64,000 nucleotides of DNA, from NCBI RefSeq assembly GCF_036227405.1, contig NZ_CP109473.1, forward strand, positions 8,122,001 through 8,186,000, given 5' to 3'. Shown here piece by piece: positions 25,353-33,687 of this stretch. The notes beneath the pieces were generated by a model. It worked only from the letters and a program-made list of their open reading frames with translations. It was not told the DNA's origin and did no database searches. Both the position numbers and the translations under genes were made by a program. The first letter of the stretch is position 1, and the number at the start of each line of letters is the position of its first letter. This DNA comes from Streptomyces sp. NBC_01460 (GTDB lineage Bacteria > Actinomycetota > Actinomycetes > Streptomycetales > Streptomycetaceae).

Positions 25353-26294
25353 TCAGCGCCCCCAAGGCGCGTGTCCGTCCTGCCCCTCGACGAAACCCTG
25401 AGCCGGGGTACGCCGGGCCCAGACCTGTTGGAGGGCCCGGTGGTCGAGCACCGTGATGTCTTCCCGGGCCACGGCTTCCCGGGCCTCCGGCGAGGTGAGG
25501 AACGCGTGGTCCGTGTGCCGCACCTGCCAGCCGCTGTCGAGGGCCCGCGCCTCCGGGGTGCCGAGCCCGGGATGGACGGCCCACTCGCTGAGCCCGGCCG
25601 GCAGGTCGCGCAGCAGCCGGTCGTACCGGGCCGGCTTGTCCTCGGTCCCGAGGGAGAAACTGTCCAGGAAGGCGTGGTCGATGACGGGCAGACCTCGCCG
25701 GCGCATCGCGCTCAGGCCGGGCTCCAGCCAGACGCGTACGGCGAGGCCGTACTCCGCGGCCAGCCCCACGGTGAGGTCGAGGATGTCGTCTCGTCCCCCG
25801 TCCGCCAGGCAGTGGAAATCCAGGTGTGTCGGGGAGAGCCCCGCGTCGGCCACGGCGTCGATCTGTGCGCGGAACTCGGTCTCGACCTCGTCGGTCCGGG
25901 CCCGGCCGAGCAGCGCGGCCCGCCCGACGGGGGTCGGCTCGAAGAACTCGCCGGAGGGGTCCAGCAAAGAGGGCACCTTCTCCCTCGCGGTCAGGGGACC
26001 CCAGGGGAAGCTGGGCGTCTCGCAGACGAGGGTCAGGTGGATCCCGAACGGAATCCCGGGCCTCCGACGGAGCAGCCGCATGGCGTCCGCTGCCGCCGGA
26101 CACACGGTCATGAGGCTGCAGGACGCGGCGATCCCCTCCTCGATCGACTCGATCACCGCGGCGTTGACAGCGGGGTACATCCCGAAGTCGTCGCAGTTGA
26201 CGAGGAGGAGGCGGGCATCGGGCGGGAACCCCGGGATGCCGTGCGAGGGCGAGGGCGAGGTCAGGGCTGAGGCTTCGCCGGCTTGTCCATCCAT
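25353..26294 (-). CDS. ChbG/HpnK-family carbohydrate deacetylase (YdjC-like)
   Basis: A 313-residue metal-dependent deacetylase. The metal-binding Asp pair lies in LLLVNCDDFGM, and the His ligands in FGIHLTLVCE and PTHLDFHCLADGG, as in ChbG (diacetylchitobiose deacetylase) and HpnK. The substrate is probably an N-acetylated oligosaccharide or glycolipid. ATG 26294 (MDGQAGEA) gives the family length; an in-frame extension of 14 residues is Arg-rich and unlikely. Monocistronic, facing a GNAT gene on the other strand. Confidence 0.88.
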   Translation of the reverse strand: MDGQAGEASALTSPSPSHGIPGFPPDARLLLVNCDDFGMYPAVNAAVIESIEEGIAASCSLMTVCPAAADAMRLLRRRPGIPFGIHLTLVCETPSFPWGPLTAREKVPSLLDPSGEFFEPTPVGRAALLGRARTDEVETEFRAQIDAVADAGLSPTHLDFHCLADGGRDDILDLTVGLAAEYGLAVRVWLEPGLSAMRRRGLPVIDHAFLDSFSLGTEDKPARYDRLLRDLPAGLSEWAVHPGLGTPEARALDSGWQVRHTDHAFLTSPEAREAVAREDITVLDHRALQQVWARRTPAQGFVEGQDGHAPWGR

Positions 26295-26431
26295 GCCCGC
26301 AGTCTGGGCCTCTCCCCGGCGATCGCGCACGCGCATTCCCGTGCCCGGCGGCTCCGGCGCTGGGCGTGGGCCGCGTCGTGGCGAGGGCGTGGACCGGTAA
26401 GGAGTGATCAGTGGGGGTGGCCCCGTCGGAC

Positions 26432-26456
26432 AACCGTAAACCGCCGGTCTACGGTT
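26432..26456. promoter_or_regulatory. 25-bp inverted repeat overlapping the GNAT promoter
   Basis: Outer arms AACCGTA (26432-26438) and TACGGTT (26450-26456) enclose inner arms ACCG/CGGT (26440-26443, 26445-26448). Only one symmetric pair mismatches. The right arm contains TACGGT, the likely -10, so a protein bound here would block transcription. Confidence 0.6.
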
Positions 26457-26461
26457 TCCGA

Positions 26462-26932
26462 ATGACGACTCAGCTCCGGTTGGAACCGGTCACCACCGCC
26501 AACATCGACACGGCGATCGGCCTGAAGGTCCGCCCCGACCAGGAGCACTTGGTCGCTCCGGTCGTGAAATCCCTTGCCGAGGCGTACGTGTACCCGGACA
26601 TCGCCTGGCCCCGTCTCCTCTTCGACGGAGACCGGGCCGTCGGCTTCCTCATGGCCTTCCATGACATCGACTTCGCGGGCGACGGCACGGGCACCGACAT
26701 CCGCTCGGGCCTGTGGCGGCTCAACATCGCAGCCGGCGAACAGGGCCGGGGCTACGGCCGCTTCGCGGTCGAGGCCGTGGCCGCCGAGATCCGCCGCCGC
26801 GGCGGCACCCGCCTGACCACGACCTGGCACCCGGGCGAGGACGGCCCCGAGGGCTTCTACCTGGGACTCGGATTCCGGCCGACGGGGGAGACGAGCGGGG
26901 ACCAGACGGTGGGGGAGCTGGAGCTGCGCTGA
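26462..26932 (+). CDS. GNAT-family N-acetyltransferase
   Basis: A 156-residue acetyltransferase. The acetyl-CoA-binding loop of motif A is LNIAAGEQGRGYGRFAVEAV, followed by a C-terminal beta strand with GFYLGLGFRPTGE. It resembles spermidine/diamine acetyltransferases in its opening (LRLEPVTTANIDTAIGL), but the substrate is uncertain. No ribosome site precedes the ATG; TACGGT lies 6 nt upstream, so the mRNA is probably leaderless. The inverted repeat around the -10 suggests tight repression. Confidence 0.85.
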   Translation: MTTQLRLEPVTTANIDTAIGLKVRPDQEHLVAPVVKSLAEAYVYPDIAWPRLLFDGDRAVGFLMAFHDIDFAGDGTGTDIRSGLWRLNIAAGEQGRGYGRFAVEAVAAEIRRRGGTRLTTTWHPGEDGPEGFYLGLGFRPTGETSGDQTVGELELR

Positions 26933-27024
26933 CGGCTGTCCCGTACGGAGCTGGGGGCTGTCCCGCAGGAGACCGGCCGGTGGGCCGGCCTCCGGAGCGG
27001 AGTCCGGACGGCAGGGTGGTCCGC

Positions 27025-27195
27025 TCATCTCCCGATCGGCGACGTCACCGGAACCACGGTGGCGGGGCCGGGGCGGCTCGGCGTACGAGACGAGGTTCTC
27101 TTCTCGCCACGCGACGTGCCGAGCTGGATCTGCTGGAAGGGGAGCTGGTCGAGCAGGTCGATGTGCGGGTCGAGCGTGAATCCGACCAAGTACAT
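27025..27195 (-). CDS. Short ORF of unknown nature, possible gene remnant
   Basis: A 56-codon frame starting MYLVGFTLDPHIDLLDQL, followed by PFQQIQLGTSRGEKRTSS and a Pro-rich tail. It is divergent from the MarR gene, with only 33 bp between starts. I recognise no family. The tail composition looks like non-coding drift, so this may be the front part of a truncated gene. Confidence 0.25.
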   Translation of the reverse strand: MYLVGFTLDPHIDLLDQLPFQQIQLGTSRGEKRTSSRTPSRPGPATVVPVTSPIGR

Positions 27196-27228
27196 AAGCT
27201 GTGAATATAAAATTGCTATGCTTCGAAC

Positions 27229-27717
27229 ATGAGTCGTCAAGACACCACGCCTGGCGCGTCCGCCGCCATCGGGGCAGCCCTCTACGGCCTGGCCACCAGG
27301 GCCGTGAGACGCCTGCCCCGGGACATGAGCCTGACGTCCGCCGCCACCCTGGCCACCCTGGACCGGACCGGCCCACGGCGCATCACCGATCTGGCCGCGA
27401 TCGAGGGTGTCACCCAGCCCGCGATGACCGCCCTGGTCAGGGTGATGGAGGAGTCCGGCCTGGTCGAGCGGCGGGGCGACGCGTCCGACAAGCGGGTCAC
27501 GCTGGTGTGCCTGACCGAGGCCGGCGCCTCCTACGTCCGGACGCGGCGCCAGGCGGGCGTCCACGCGTTCGAGCGGTTGATCGGCGAGCTCACCGGCGAC
27601 GAGGTCGAGGCGCTGGTGGCGGCCCTTCCGGCGCTGAAGCATCTGGCAGAGCTCGAGAGCCAGGACCGCGAAGGGCCGAAGCGGTCACCGGGCGGCCGGT
27701 CGGCGGGGTCGCGGTGA
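27229..27717 (+). CDS. MarR-family transcriptional regulator
   Basis: A 162-residue winged-helix repressor. The recognition helix region is TDLAAIEGVTQPAMTALVRVMEESGLVERRGDASDKRVTL (split here over ~40 residues), with the classical D-x-R-wing DASDKR. The C-terminus ends in a polar tail. The upstream spacer is unusually AT-rich; TATGCT (27217-27222) lies 6 nt before the ATG, implying a leaderless start. It overlaps the following MFS gene by GTGA, so both are one transcript and the repressor probably controls its own operon in response to a drug-like ligand. Confidence 0.9.
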   Translation: MSRQDTTPGASAAIGAALYGLATRAVRRLPRDMSLTSAATLATLDRTGPRRITDLAAIEGVTQPAMTALVRVMEESGLVERRGDASDKRVTLVCLTEAGASYVRTRRQAGVHAFERLIGELTGDEVEALVAALPALKHLAELESQDREGPKRSPGGRSAGSR

Positions 27718-29117
27718 AGACGTTCCCCGTGGCGAGTTCCGAGGCGCGGACGCTGGTCCCCACCCTGATATTCGTCGCTCTCGTCGTGGCGGCGGTAGCC
27801 AGCCTGGGGACGCCGCTCATCACCAGCGTGGCGACGTCGTTCCATGTCTCGCTCGGCAGCGCGCAGTGGACGCTGACCGTCGCGCTGCTCAGCGGTGCCG
27901 TCGCCACGCCGGTCCTCGGCCGGCTCGGAGCCGGCCCGCACCGGCGGGCCACGATCCTCGCGACGCTGGCGGTCGTCGTCGCCGGCGGCGCGCTCACCGT
28001 GCTGCCGCTGCCGTTCGCGTGGCTGCTGGCCGGCCGGGCGGCCCAGGGCGTCGGGCTCGGTCTGACGGCGCTGATGATGGGCGTGGCCCGGGACCACCTC
28101 CCGGACGAGCGCAGCACGTCCGTGATCGCCCTGATCTCGGTGGTCTCGATCATCGGGGCCGGCGTCGGCTACCCGCTGGCCGCACTGCTCGCCGAGCTCG
28201 GCGGGGTGCGGGCCGCCTACGGCCTCGGCCTGGTCGTCACCACCGCCGCCCTCCTAGCCGCGTGGCGCTCCATGCCCGAAGCCCCCGAAGGCCGCTCCGC
28301 CCACGTGGACGTGGCGGGCGCGGTCGTCCTGGCCGCTGCGCTGTTCCTGGTGCTGTTCCTCGCCGGCGAACGGATTCTGTGGAGCCGTCACCTCGCCGTG
28401 GCGGTGGGCCTCGCCGTCGTCGCGGTGGTGCTGCTCTGCGTCTGGGCCGTCATGGAACTGCGCAGCACGACGCCCCTGGTCGACGTGCGGGCGGTGCGGC
28501 ACCCGGCGGTCGCCGGGGCGAACCTCGCCATGTTCGTCGGCGGGATCGGCATGTACCTCCTGCTCACGCTCATCACCCGGTACGCGCAGACGCCGCACGG
28601 CGCCGGCTACGGCTTCGGGCTGACGACCTTCGTCGCCGGGCTGGTCCTCATCCCGTTCTCGGTGCTGGGGTTCGTCGCCGGCAAGCTCACGCCGCGGGTC
28701 CGGACGCATGTCGCCGGCCCTCTGCTCCTGGCCGGCAGCGCCGTCGTGGTCGGCGGCGGGTTCGTCCTGTTCGCGGCGGCCCGGTCGGACCTGGCCGAAC
28801 TGTTCGTGGCGATGGGCGTGCTCGGCTTCGGCGTAGGGGGCTTCTCGGCCGCGATGCCCGGCGTCATCCTGGCCGTCACCCCCAAGAGTGAGACGTCGAG
28901 TGCCATGAGCTTCAACTACGTCGTCCGCAGCGTCGGGTACTCCCTGGGCAGCGCCATCGGCGGCCTGATCCTCGCCGCGGGCACCGGCCCCGGCCACCTC
29001 TTCCCCGACGACAGCGCCTACACCACCGCGGCGCTGGTCGGTATCGGCGCCGTGGCGATCACGACGCTGACGAGCCTCGCTCTCGCCCGCCGACGCTCGT
29101 CCGAGACCGGTCCGTAA
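27714..29117 (+). CDS. MFS multidrug transporter
   Basis: A 467-residue major facilitator, probably of the 14-segment DHA2 type by its length. The segments begin VPTLIFVALVVAAVASLGTPL, and the protein contains the motif LSGAVATPVLGRLG and the motif C-like GAGVGYPLAALLAE in segment 5. The GTG at 27714 overlaps the MarR stop (GTGA), so it is translationally coupled. Likely exports a toxic compound sensed by the MarR protein. The last residues are charged (ARRRSSETGP). Confidence 0.9.
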   Translation: MKTFPVASSEARTLVPTLIFVALVVAAVASLGTPLITSVATSFHVSLGSAQWTLTVALLSGAVATPVLGRLGAGPHRRATILATLAVVVAGGALTVLPLPFAWLLAGRAAQGVGLGLTALMMGVARDHLPDERSTSVIALISVVSIIGAGVGYPLAALLAELGGVRAAYGLGLVVTTAALLAAWRSMPEAPEGRSAHVDVAGAVVLAAALFLVLFLAGERILWSRHLAVAVGLAVVAVVLLCVWAVMELRSTTPLVDVRAVRHPAVAGANLAMFVGGIGMYLLLTLITRYAQTPHGAGYGFGLTTFVAGLVLIPFSVLGFVAGKLTPRVRTHVAGPLLLAGSAVVVGGGFVLFAAARSDLAELFVAMGVLGFGVGGFSAAMPGVILAVTPKSETSSAMSFNYVVRSVGYSLGSAIGGLILAAGTGPGHLFPDDSAYTTAALVGIGAVAITTLTSLALARRRSSETGP

Positions 29118-29150
29118 GTCGGATGCACTCATCCTCACACCGGAGGTTCC

Positions 29151-29444
29151 ATGCCCAAGGGCTACTGGGTCAGCGCCTACCGCACCATTGCAGACCCTGA
29201 GAAGCTGGCTGCCTACAACGAGCTGGCTGCTCCGGCCGTCAAGGCCGGGGGCGGTCGGATCCTCGTCCGTGGCGGTCGGGCCGTGGCGCATGACGCCGGA
29301 ATCGCCGAGCGCACCGTCCTGGTCGAGTTCGACAGCTTCGAGCAGGCCGTCGCGGCGTACGGGAGTGCGGCCTACCAGGAGGCGCTGGCAGCCCTCTCCG
29401 ACGGCGTCGAGCGCGACTTCCGCATCGTCGAAGGCATCGGCTGA
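29151..29444 (+). CDS. DUF1330-family protein
   Basis: A 97-residue ferredoxin-like alpha/beta protein of the DUF1330 family. It begins KGYWVSAYRTIADPEKLAAY and has the core ILVRGGRAVAHDAG, then TVLVEFDSFEQAVAAY. Members act as small antioxidant or dimeric barrel proteins, with no firm function. A GGAGG ribosome site (CCGGAGGTTCC) is 5 nt before the ATG. It follows the MFS gene by 33 bp and may be co-transcribed with it. Confidence 0.87.
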   Translation: MPKGYWVSAYRTIADPEKLAAYNELAAPAVKAGGGRILVRGGRAVAHDAGIAERTVLVEFDSFEQAVAAYGSAAYQEALAALSDGVERDFRIVEGIG

Positions 29445-29749
29445 CCGAGGCCCGGTCGGGTCGGATGTTCACCGACGATCCACCATCGTGGCTTTCGCCG
29501 GCGTGGCGGGGTTCGTGGGTGCTCGTGCTGGTCTCGGGCCGCTGTGGTACACGTCCTGACGACGCGTCGGGGGATTCGTACGTGCTCGATTCCGGACGAC
29601 CCAGAGCTCTTGCGCGGCAAGGCCTCAGCGTCCTCTCAGCTGTGTCGGGGGCCGTTGTCGAGCGGTGCGAGTCGGCCGAAACGCCGGTGCGTGAAACGCC
29701 TGAGGAGTACGGGGTTTTCGGCGGCGGAGTCTCCGTGGCCTGGGGTGAG

Positions 29750-29763
29750 TTGAAGCGCTTCGA
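29750..29763. promoter_or_regulatory. GH43 upstream operator copy 1
   Basis: TTGAAGCGCTTCGA contains the perfect 10-bp palindrome GAAGCGCTTC with central CG, typical of LacI-family sites. It is the exact reverse complement of copy 2, 131 bp downstream. Confidence 0.65.
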
Positions 29764-29852
29764 TCCGACGCGCCTCGTCGCTGTCGATCCGGCGGGTCCA
29801 ACTCCGCCTGAGTCTCTTCCTGCACGTGGGGGCCTCAACTCCAGCAGGCCTA

Positions 29853-29881
29853 TTGACACTCCCGCACCCCGGTGCCATCGT
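29853..29881 (+). promoter_or_regulatory. GH43 promoter
   Basis: A perfect -35 TTGACA at 29853-29858 is followed after 17 bp by CATCGT (29876-29881) as -10. Operator copy 2 begins at the last base of this -10, so repressor binding would block it. Confidence 0.6.
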
Positions 29882-29894
29882 CGAAGCGCTTCAA
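29881..29894. promoter_or_regulatory. GH43 operator copy 2
   Basis: TCGAAGCGCTTCAA overlaps the end of the -10 and the expected start of transcription. It carries the same GAAGCGCTTC core as copy 1. The repressor gene is not adjacent. Confidence 0.7.
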
Positions 29895-29946
29895 CGATCA
29901 TGACCGCGGGACCCGGTCCTGGCTCCCCGAACTCTGAGGACAGAGC

Positions 29947-31485
29947 ATGGTGTTCTTCGACAATCCCGTGATCCCCGGCTTCAGTCCGGACCCCAGCATC
30001 TGCCGCGTGGGGGAGGACTACTACGTCGCCACCTCCAGCTTCGAGTACGTCCCCGGGGTGCCGCTGTGGCACAGCCGGGACCTCGTCAACTGGAGGCTGA
30101 TCGGCCACGCCCTGGACCGGCCGTCGCAGTTGTCACTGCCCGACACGGCCCCGTCCTCGTGCGGGGTGTACGCCCCCACGCTGCGGCACCATGACGGCCG
30201 CTTCTGGATGATCACGACGGTCGTGGCCGGCGAGGGCAACATCCTGGTGACCGCCGACGATCCCGCCGGCCCGTGGTCGGACCCCGTGCCGGTCGGTATC
30301 CCCGGCATCGATCCCGATCTGGCCTGGGACGACGAGGGGACCTGCTGGTGCGTGTACTCCCACGACGGGATCCGCGCCGTGCGCATCGAACCGGAGACGG
30401 GCGTCGTACTCGGTGAGCCGGTGGAGATGTGGTCGGGGAGCGGCCTGCAGTACCCCGAGGGCCCGCACCTCTACAGGATCGACGACTGGTGGTACCTGCT
30501 GCTGTCGGAGGGCGGGACGGAGCGCGGGCACGCGATGTCGGTGGCCAGGGCGCGCACACTCACCGGCCCCTTCGAGCCGCACCCGGACAATCCCGTCCTG
30601 TCGCACCGCAGCACCGGTCACCCGGTGCAGAACACGGGCCACGGCGATCTGGTGCGGGCGCACGACGGCACGTGGTGGATGGTGCTGCTCGGTACCCGGC
30701 CGCGCGGTGACACCCCGAAGTTCCACGGCATGGGCCGGGAGACGTTCCTGGTGCCGGTGCGGTGGGAGGACGAGTGGCCGCTGCCGGGCCCGCTGGAGCT
30801 CCGCGCCCCGGCGCCGGGACTGGATCCGCACCCCTGGCCCGCGGAGCCGGACCGCGACGACTTCGACACCCCGGTGCTCGCCCCGTGCTGGGTCTCGCTG
30901 CGGCGGCACGACCCGGTGGCCGTACGCCTGGACGAGCGGCCGGGTCACCTGGTGCTGCACGCCCGCGCGGACGCGATGGACAAGCCCGGCGTGCTGTTCG
31001 TGGGGCGGCGGCAGTCGGAACCCGACTGCGCCGCGCGGACGCGGGTCGACGTCGGCGAGGACGGCCGGGGCGGCATCGCCGTACGGCTGGACGAGGCGCA
31101 TCACTACCAGGTGGAGACGGAGGGCGGCCTGGTGCGCGCCGTCGCCCGCATCGGCCCGCTGCGCCGGACGCTGGCCGAACGGTCCGTGGAGCCGGGCCCC
31201 GTGACACTGCGGATCGACGTGACCACCACGGACGTCCTGCCGCCCACCGTCACCGTACGACCCGGGGATGCCGACACCGCGGCGCTGTCCGGGCTCCGTA
31301 CCGGGGGGCCCGACACCCTCCGCCTGGGGTACGAGACCGGTGACGGAGCCTTCGAGGTCCTCGCCGAACTCGACGGCCGTTACCTCACCACGGAGGTCGC
31401 CGGTGGCTTCACCGGCCGTGTCATCGGCATGTACGCGACTCGGGGGGCCGCGGCCTTCGACTGGTTCGAGCTGCGGCCGGCCTGA
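29947..31485 (+). CDS. GH43 beta-xylosidase/arabinosidase
   Basis: A 512-residue intracellular glycoside hydrolase of family 43 with the C-terminal beta-sandwich of the xylosidase subgroup. The five-bladed propeller begins NPVIPGFSPDPSICRVGEDY, where Asp is the catalytic base. The pKa-modulating Asp lies in GIDPDLAW, and the acid Glu in QYPEGPHLY. The C-terminal sandwich runs from about residue 305. No signal peptide, so it would act on imported xylo-oligosaccharides. The promoter and two operators upstream indicate repression by a LacI-type protein. A terminator follows. Confidence 0.92.
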   Translation: MVFFDNPVIPGFSPDPSICRVGEDYYVATSSFEYVPGVPLWHSRDLVNWRLIGHALDRPSQLSLPDTAPSSCGVYAPTLRHHDGRFWMITTVVAGEGNILVTADDPAGPWSDPVPVGIPGIDPDLAWDDEGTCWCVYSHDGIRAVRIEPETGVVLGEPVEMWSGSGLQYPEGPHLYRIDDWWYLLLSEGGTERGHAMSVARARTLTGPFEPHPDNPVLSHRSTGHPVQNTGHGDLVRAHDGTWWMVLLGTRPRGDTPKFHGMGRETFLVPVRWEDEWPLPGPLELRAPAPGLDPHPWPAEPDRDDFDTPVLAPCWVSLRRHDPVAVRLDERPGHLVLHARADAMDKPGVLFVGRRQSEPDCAARTRVDVGEDGRGGIAVRLDEAHHYQVETEGGLVRAVARIGPLRRTLAERSVEPGPVTLRIDVTTTDVLPPTVTVRPGDADTAALSGLRTGGPDTLRLGYETGDGAFEVLAELDGRYLTTEVAGGFTGRVIGMYATRGAAAFDWFELRPA

Positions 31486-31498
31486 CGGAGCCGTGCGG

Positions 31499-31529
31499 GT
31501 CCCCGGCCACCGCACCGGTGGCCGGGGAC
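31499..31529. terminator. Hairpin between GH43 and the acetyltransferase gene
   Basis: GTCCCCGGCCACC (31499-31511) pairs perfectly with GGTGGCCGGGGAC (31517-31529) over 13 bp. It lies between convergent stop codons and is probably bidirectional. Confidence 0.85.
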
Positions 31530-31546
31530 CCGCATGGGGTGACGTC

Positions 31547-31885
31547 TCAGCGAGCCAGGGCGGTCTCCAGCCACTGCAGGATCTGCGGCGTGACCGGGTC
31601 GGTGATGTCGGCGAACTCCTCGTGCTTCTTGAGGAACTTCGCCACGTAGGGGCAGACCGGCACGATGCGCTTGCCCGTGGACCGTACGTGGCTCAGCGCC
31701 TGCTCCACGAGGACGGAGGCCAGTCCCCGGCCCGCGAAGGCGTCGTCGATCTCCGTGTGGAAGAAGACGCGCTGCCCGTCGCGATCGCGGTAGGCGGTGA
31801 ACCCGGCGGACACCTCCTCGACCAGGATCTCGTAGCGGTGCCTGGCGTCCACGTTCCGGACGATCGGGTCGGCGGCCTGCGTCAT
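31547..31885 (-). CDS. YjdJ-type GCN5-related acetyltransferase
   Basis: A 112-residue short GNAT domain protein of the type with one compact acetyl-CoA-binding core. It shows the order RYEILVEEVSAGFTAYR, HTEIDDAFAGRGLASVLVEQ and RIVPVCPYVAKFLKKH, nearly the complete domain signature. These small enzymes lack the N-terminal substrate arm of larger GNATs; their targets are mostly unknown. Its ATG overlaps the pirin stop codon by ATGA, so it is translated together with pirin. Confidence 0.9.
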   Translation of the reverse strand: MTQAADPIVRNVDARHRYEILVEEVSAGFTAYRDRDGQRVFFHTEIDDAFAGRGLASVLVEQALSHVRSTGKRIVPVCPYVAKFLKKHEEFADITDPVTPQILQWLETALAR

Positions 31886-32883
31886 CGTGTGCTGCCTTTC
31901 GGGCGTGTGGGGTTGCCCCGCGGTGCGAGGGCGGCGTTGGGGAGTGCGGGGGCGGGGATGCGGTCGCCGGGGTAGCCGTCGACCCGGCCGAAGCGGTCGG
32001 AGGCGGCCTCCCAGTCCTCGCGCGCCTCGACGATGTCCTGATGGCTGCGGCCCACGAAATTCCACCACATGACGATTTGTTCCTCGAACGGGGTTCCGCC
32101 CACGAGGACCGCCCGGGCGGGTGCGTCCGTCTCGTTGGTCAGGGTCACCGTGCCCCTGCCAGGCGCCAGGTAGCCCAGTTCCGCCGGGTTCAGCAGGGCT
32201 CCGTCCACGCGGATGCGCCCCTGGTCGACCAGGAGTCCGTGCTCGAAGGCGGCGTCCGTGCCGAGTGTCGTCGTCGCACGCGGATCCAGGACGATCTCGG
32301 CGCCGAGCAGAGGGGTGAAGGTGGGCACCGGCGAGGTGTCGCCGGCGAGCGAGCCGAGGAAGACCCTGATCGCGGCGCCGTCCCGGTGGACGGGGTCCGG
32401 CGCGTGGTGCCGGAAGTCGCGTCCGGTGTCCCGGTGCTCCTCGGGGAGGGCCACCCACAGCTGGACGCCGTGCAGGATCGTGGTGCCGGGGGTGGACACC
32501 TCCGTATGGCTGATCCCATGGCCCCCGGTCATCAGGTTCAGCTCGCCGGGACGTACGAAGGCGTGGCTGCCCAGGCTGTCGCGGTGCTCGATCTCCCCGC
32601 TGAACAGCCAGCTGACGGTCTGCAGGCCGATGTGCGGATGCGGGGCCACGTCCATCCCGCCCGTCCCGGCGACGTCGTCGGGGCCGTAGTGGTCGATGAA
32701 GCACCACGCGCCGATGAGGGTGCGGGCCCTCTGCGGAAGCGTGCGCCGCACCGTCATCGCCCGGGGGCCGCCCAGAGGTACGTCACGCGCCGTCAGCACC
32801 TCGACAGAGGTGTCCGGCTCCGGCCCCCCTCGGCCGTCGGCGTCCGCCTGCGGGGGGACGCTGCCCGTGTCGGCGACGCTCAT
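31882..32883 (-). CDS. Pirin-family protein
   Basis: A 333-residue bicupin. The metal site in the N-terminal cupin shows DVAPHPHIGLQTVSWLFSGE and HRDSLGSH, with GHGISHTEVS supplying further ligands. The C-terminal cupin is less conserved. Bacterial pirins may act as quercetinase-like dioxygenases or as redox-responsive partners of metabolic enzymes. A divergent AhpD-like gene and the coupled acetyltransferase suggest an oxidative stress unit. A second pirin gene lies at 55.8 kb with a similar core. The N-terminal ~25 residues are polar and unconserved. Confidence 0.92.
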   Translation of the reverse strand: MSVADTGSVPPQADADGRGGPEPDTSVEVLTARDVPLGGPRAMTVRRTLPQRARTLIGAWCFIDHYGPDDVAGTGGMDVAPHPHIGLQTVSWLFSGEIEHRDSLGSHAFVRPGELNLMTGGHGISHTEVSTPGTTILHGVQLWVALPEEHRDTGRDFRHHAPDPVHRDGAAIRVFLGSLAGDTSPVPTFTPLLGAEIVLDPRATTTLGTDAAFEHGLLVDQGRIRVDGALLNPAELGYLAPGRGTVTLTNETDAPARAVLVGGTPFEEQIVMWWNFVGRSHQDIVEAREDWEAASDRFGRVDGYPGDRIPAPALPNAALAPRGNPTRPKGSTR

Positions 32884-33004
32884 CGAGGGGCCCCCTGCAC
32901 GACAATGATGCTTTCATGTTCAACAATCATGCTCAATGGTAAGCCGTGGTCCGTTCGGGCGCACGGTGCGGTGAGGGGCGGAACGTCCCGGTGAGGAGTC
33001 CAGG
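32884..33004. promoter_or_regulatory. Divergent promoter region, pirin and AhpD-like gene
   Basis: 121 bp with an unusually AT-rich patch at 32900-32940. It holds repeated motifs of the form ATGATG/CAATCATG and two TTGA(A/G)C-like hexamers on the minus strand. A shared redox regulator site is likely here, but no clean palindrome is seen. Confidence 0.45.
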
Positions 33005-33493
33005 GTGAACGGCACGGAGACGGGACATGGGGAGACGCGGGTCTACGTCGACAAGCAGAGCCCGAAGGCGTACCACGCCATGACCGCCACGGCCGAAGCC
33101 GTGCGTACGGCCGCCCAGGAGGCCGGGCTGCCCCGGACCCTGGTCGAGCTGGTCAACCTCCGGGTGTCACAGATCAACGGCTGCGCCTTCTGCCTGGACG
33201 TCCACACCCGGGCGGCTCTGCGCGCGGGCGAGACGACCCAGCGGCTGGGCGTACTCCCCGCCTGGCGCGACACCGAGGTGTTCACCGACCAGGAGCGTGC
33301 CGCCCTGGCCCTCGCCGAGGCGACGACGCACCCCGCCGACGCCGCCTTGCAGGAGGACGCCTACGCCACGGCGCGCCGGACCCTCTCCGACGACGAGATC
33401 TCGGCGGTGATCTGGGTGGCCATCGCCATCAACGCGTTCAACCGGGTCTCCGTCATGAGCAAGCACCCCGTGCGTGGAGTGCCCCGGCAGTGA
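33005..33493 (+). CDS. AhpD-like carboxymuconolactone decarboxylase-family protein
   Basis: A 162-residue all-helical protein with the peroxidase-type signature NGCAFCLDVHTRAALRAGE: the CxxC pair plus His is the AhpD active site, which passes reducing power to alkyl hydroperoxidases. The C-terminal half has SDDEISAVIWVAIAINAFNR, typical of the alkylhydroperoxidase-like subgroup. GTG start with GAGGAG upstream. Its divergence from pirin suggests joint induction by oxidative stress. Confidence 0.9.
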   Translation: MNGTETGHGETRVYVDKQSPKAYHAMTATAEAVRTAAQEAGLPRTLVELVNLRVSQINGCAFCLDVHTRAALRAGETTQRLGVLPAWRDTEVFTDQERAALALAEATTHPADAALQEDAYATARRTLSDDEISAVIWVAIAINAFNRVSVMSKHPVRGVPRQ

Positions 33494-33572
33494 CGCGGCC
33501 GGGCCGACGTCCCTGCGGCCCGGATCCGCCCTCCCGCCCCTTCTCCCGCCGTCCTTTCCGCCCGCCGTCCGG

Positions 33573-33598
33573 GTGAACTCCGCTCCGACAGGGCCGTG
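33573..33598 (+). promoter_or_regulatory. Possible ECF-type promoter before crtE
   Basis: GTGAAC at 33573-33578 and CGTG at 33595-33598 are separated by 16 bp, similar in form to ECF sigma promoters. The minus-strand crt operon shows a comparable pair. This is a weak match by eye. Confidence 0.25.
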
Positions 33599-33687
33599 CG
33601 CCGGGCAGGGATAGGCGCATCCGCGGTTCTCGCGGCCGGCAGCACCGGTGGACGCGGAAGCGGACAGGCGGGCGAAAGGGGATCTCC

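Larger units (their letters stand above)
29445..29946. promoter_or_regulatory. Regulatory region upstream of GH43, no convincing gene
   Basis: A 500-bp spacer. A frame from ATG 29465 stays open through it, but its composition is mixed and it resembles nothing. The region holds two palindromic operators and a consensus -35, and probably serves only the GH43 gene. Confidence 0.5.

Noticed and set aside
29465..29971. Open frame through the GH43 upstream region
   Set aside because: It crosses two operators and a promoter, has irregular composition and resembles no protein.
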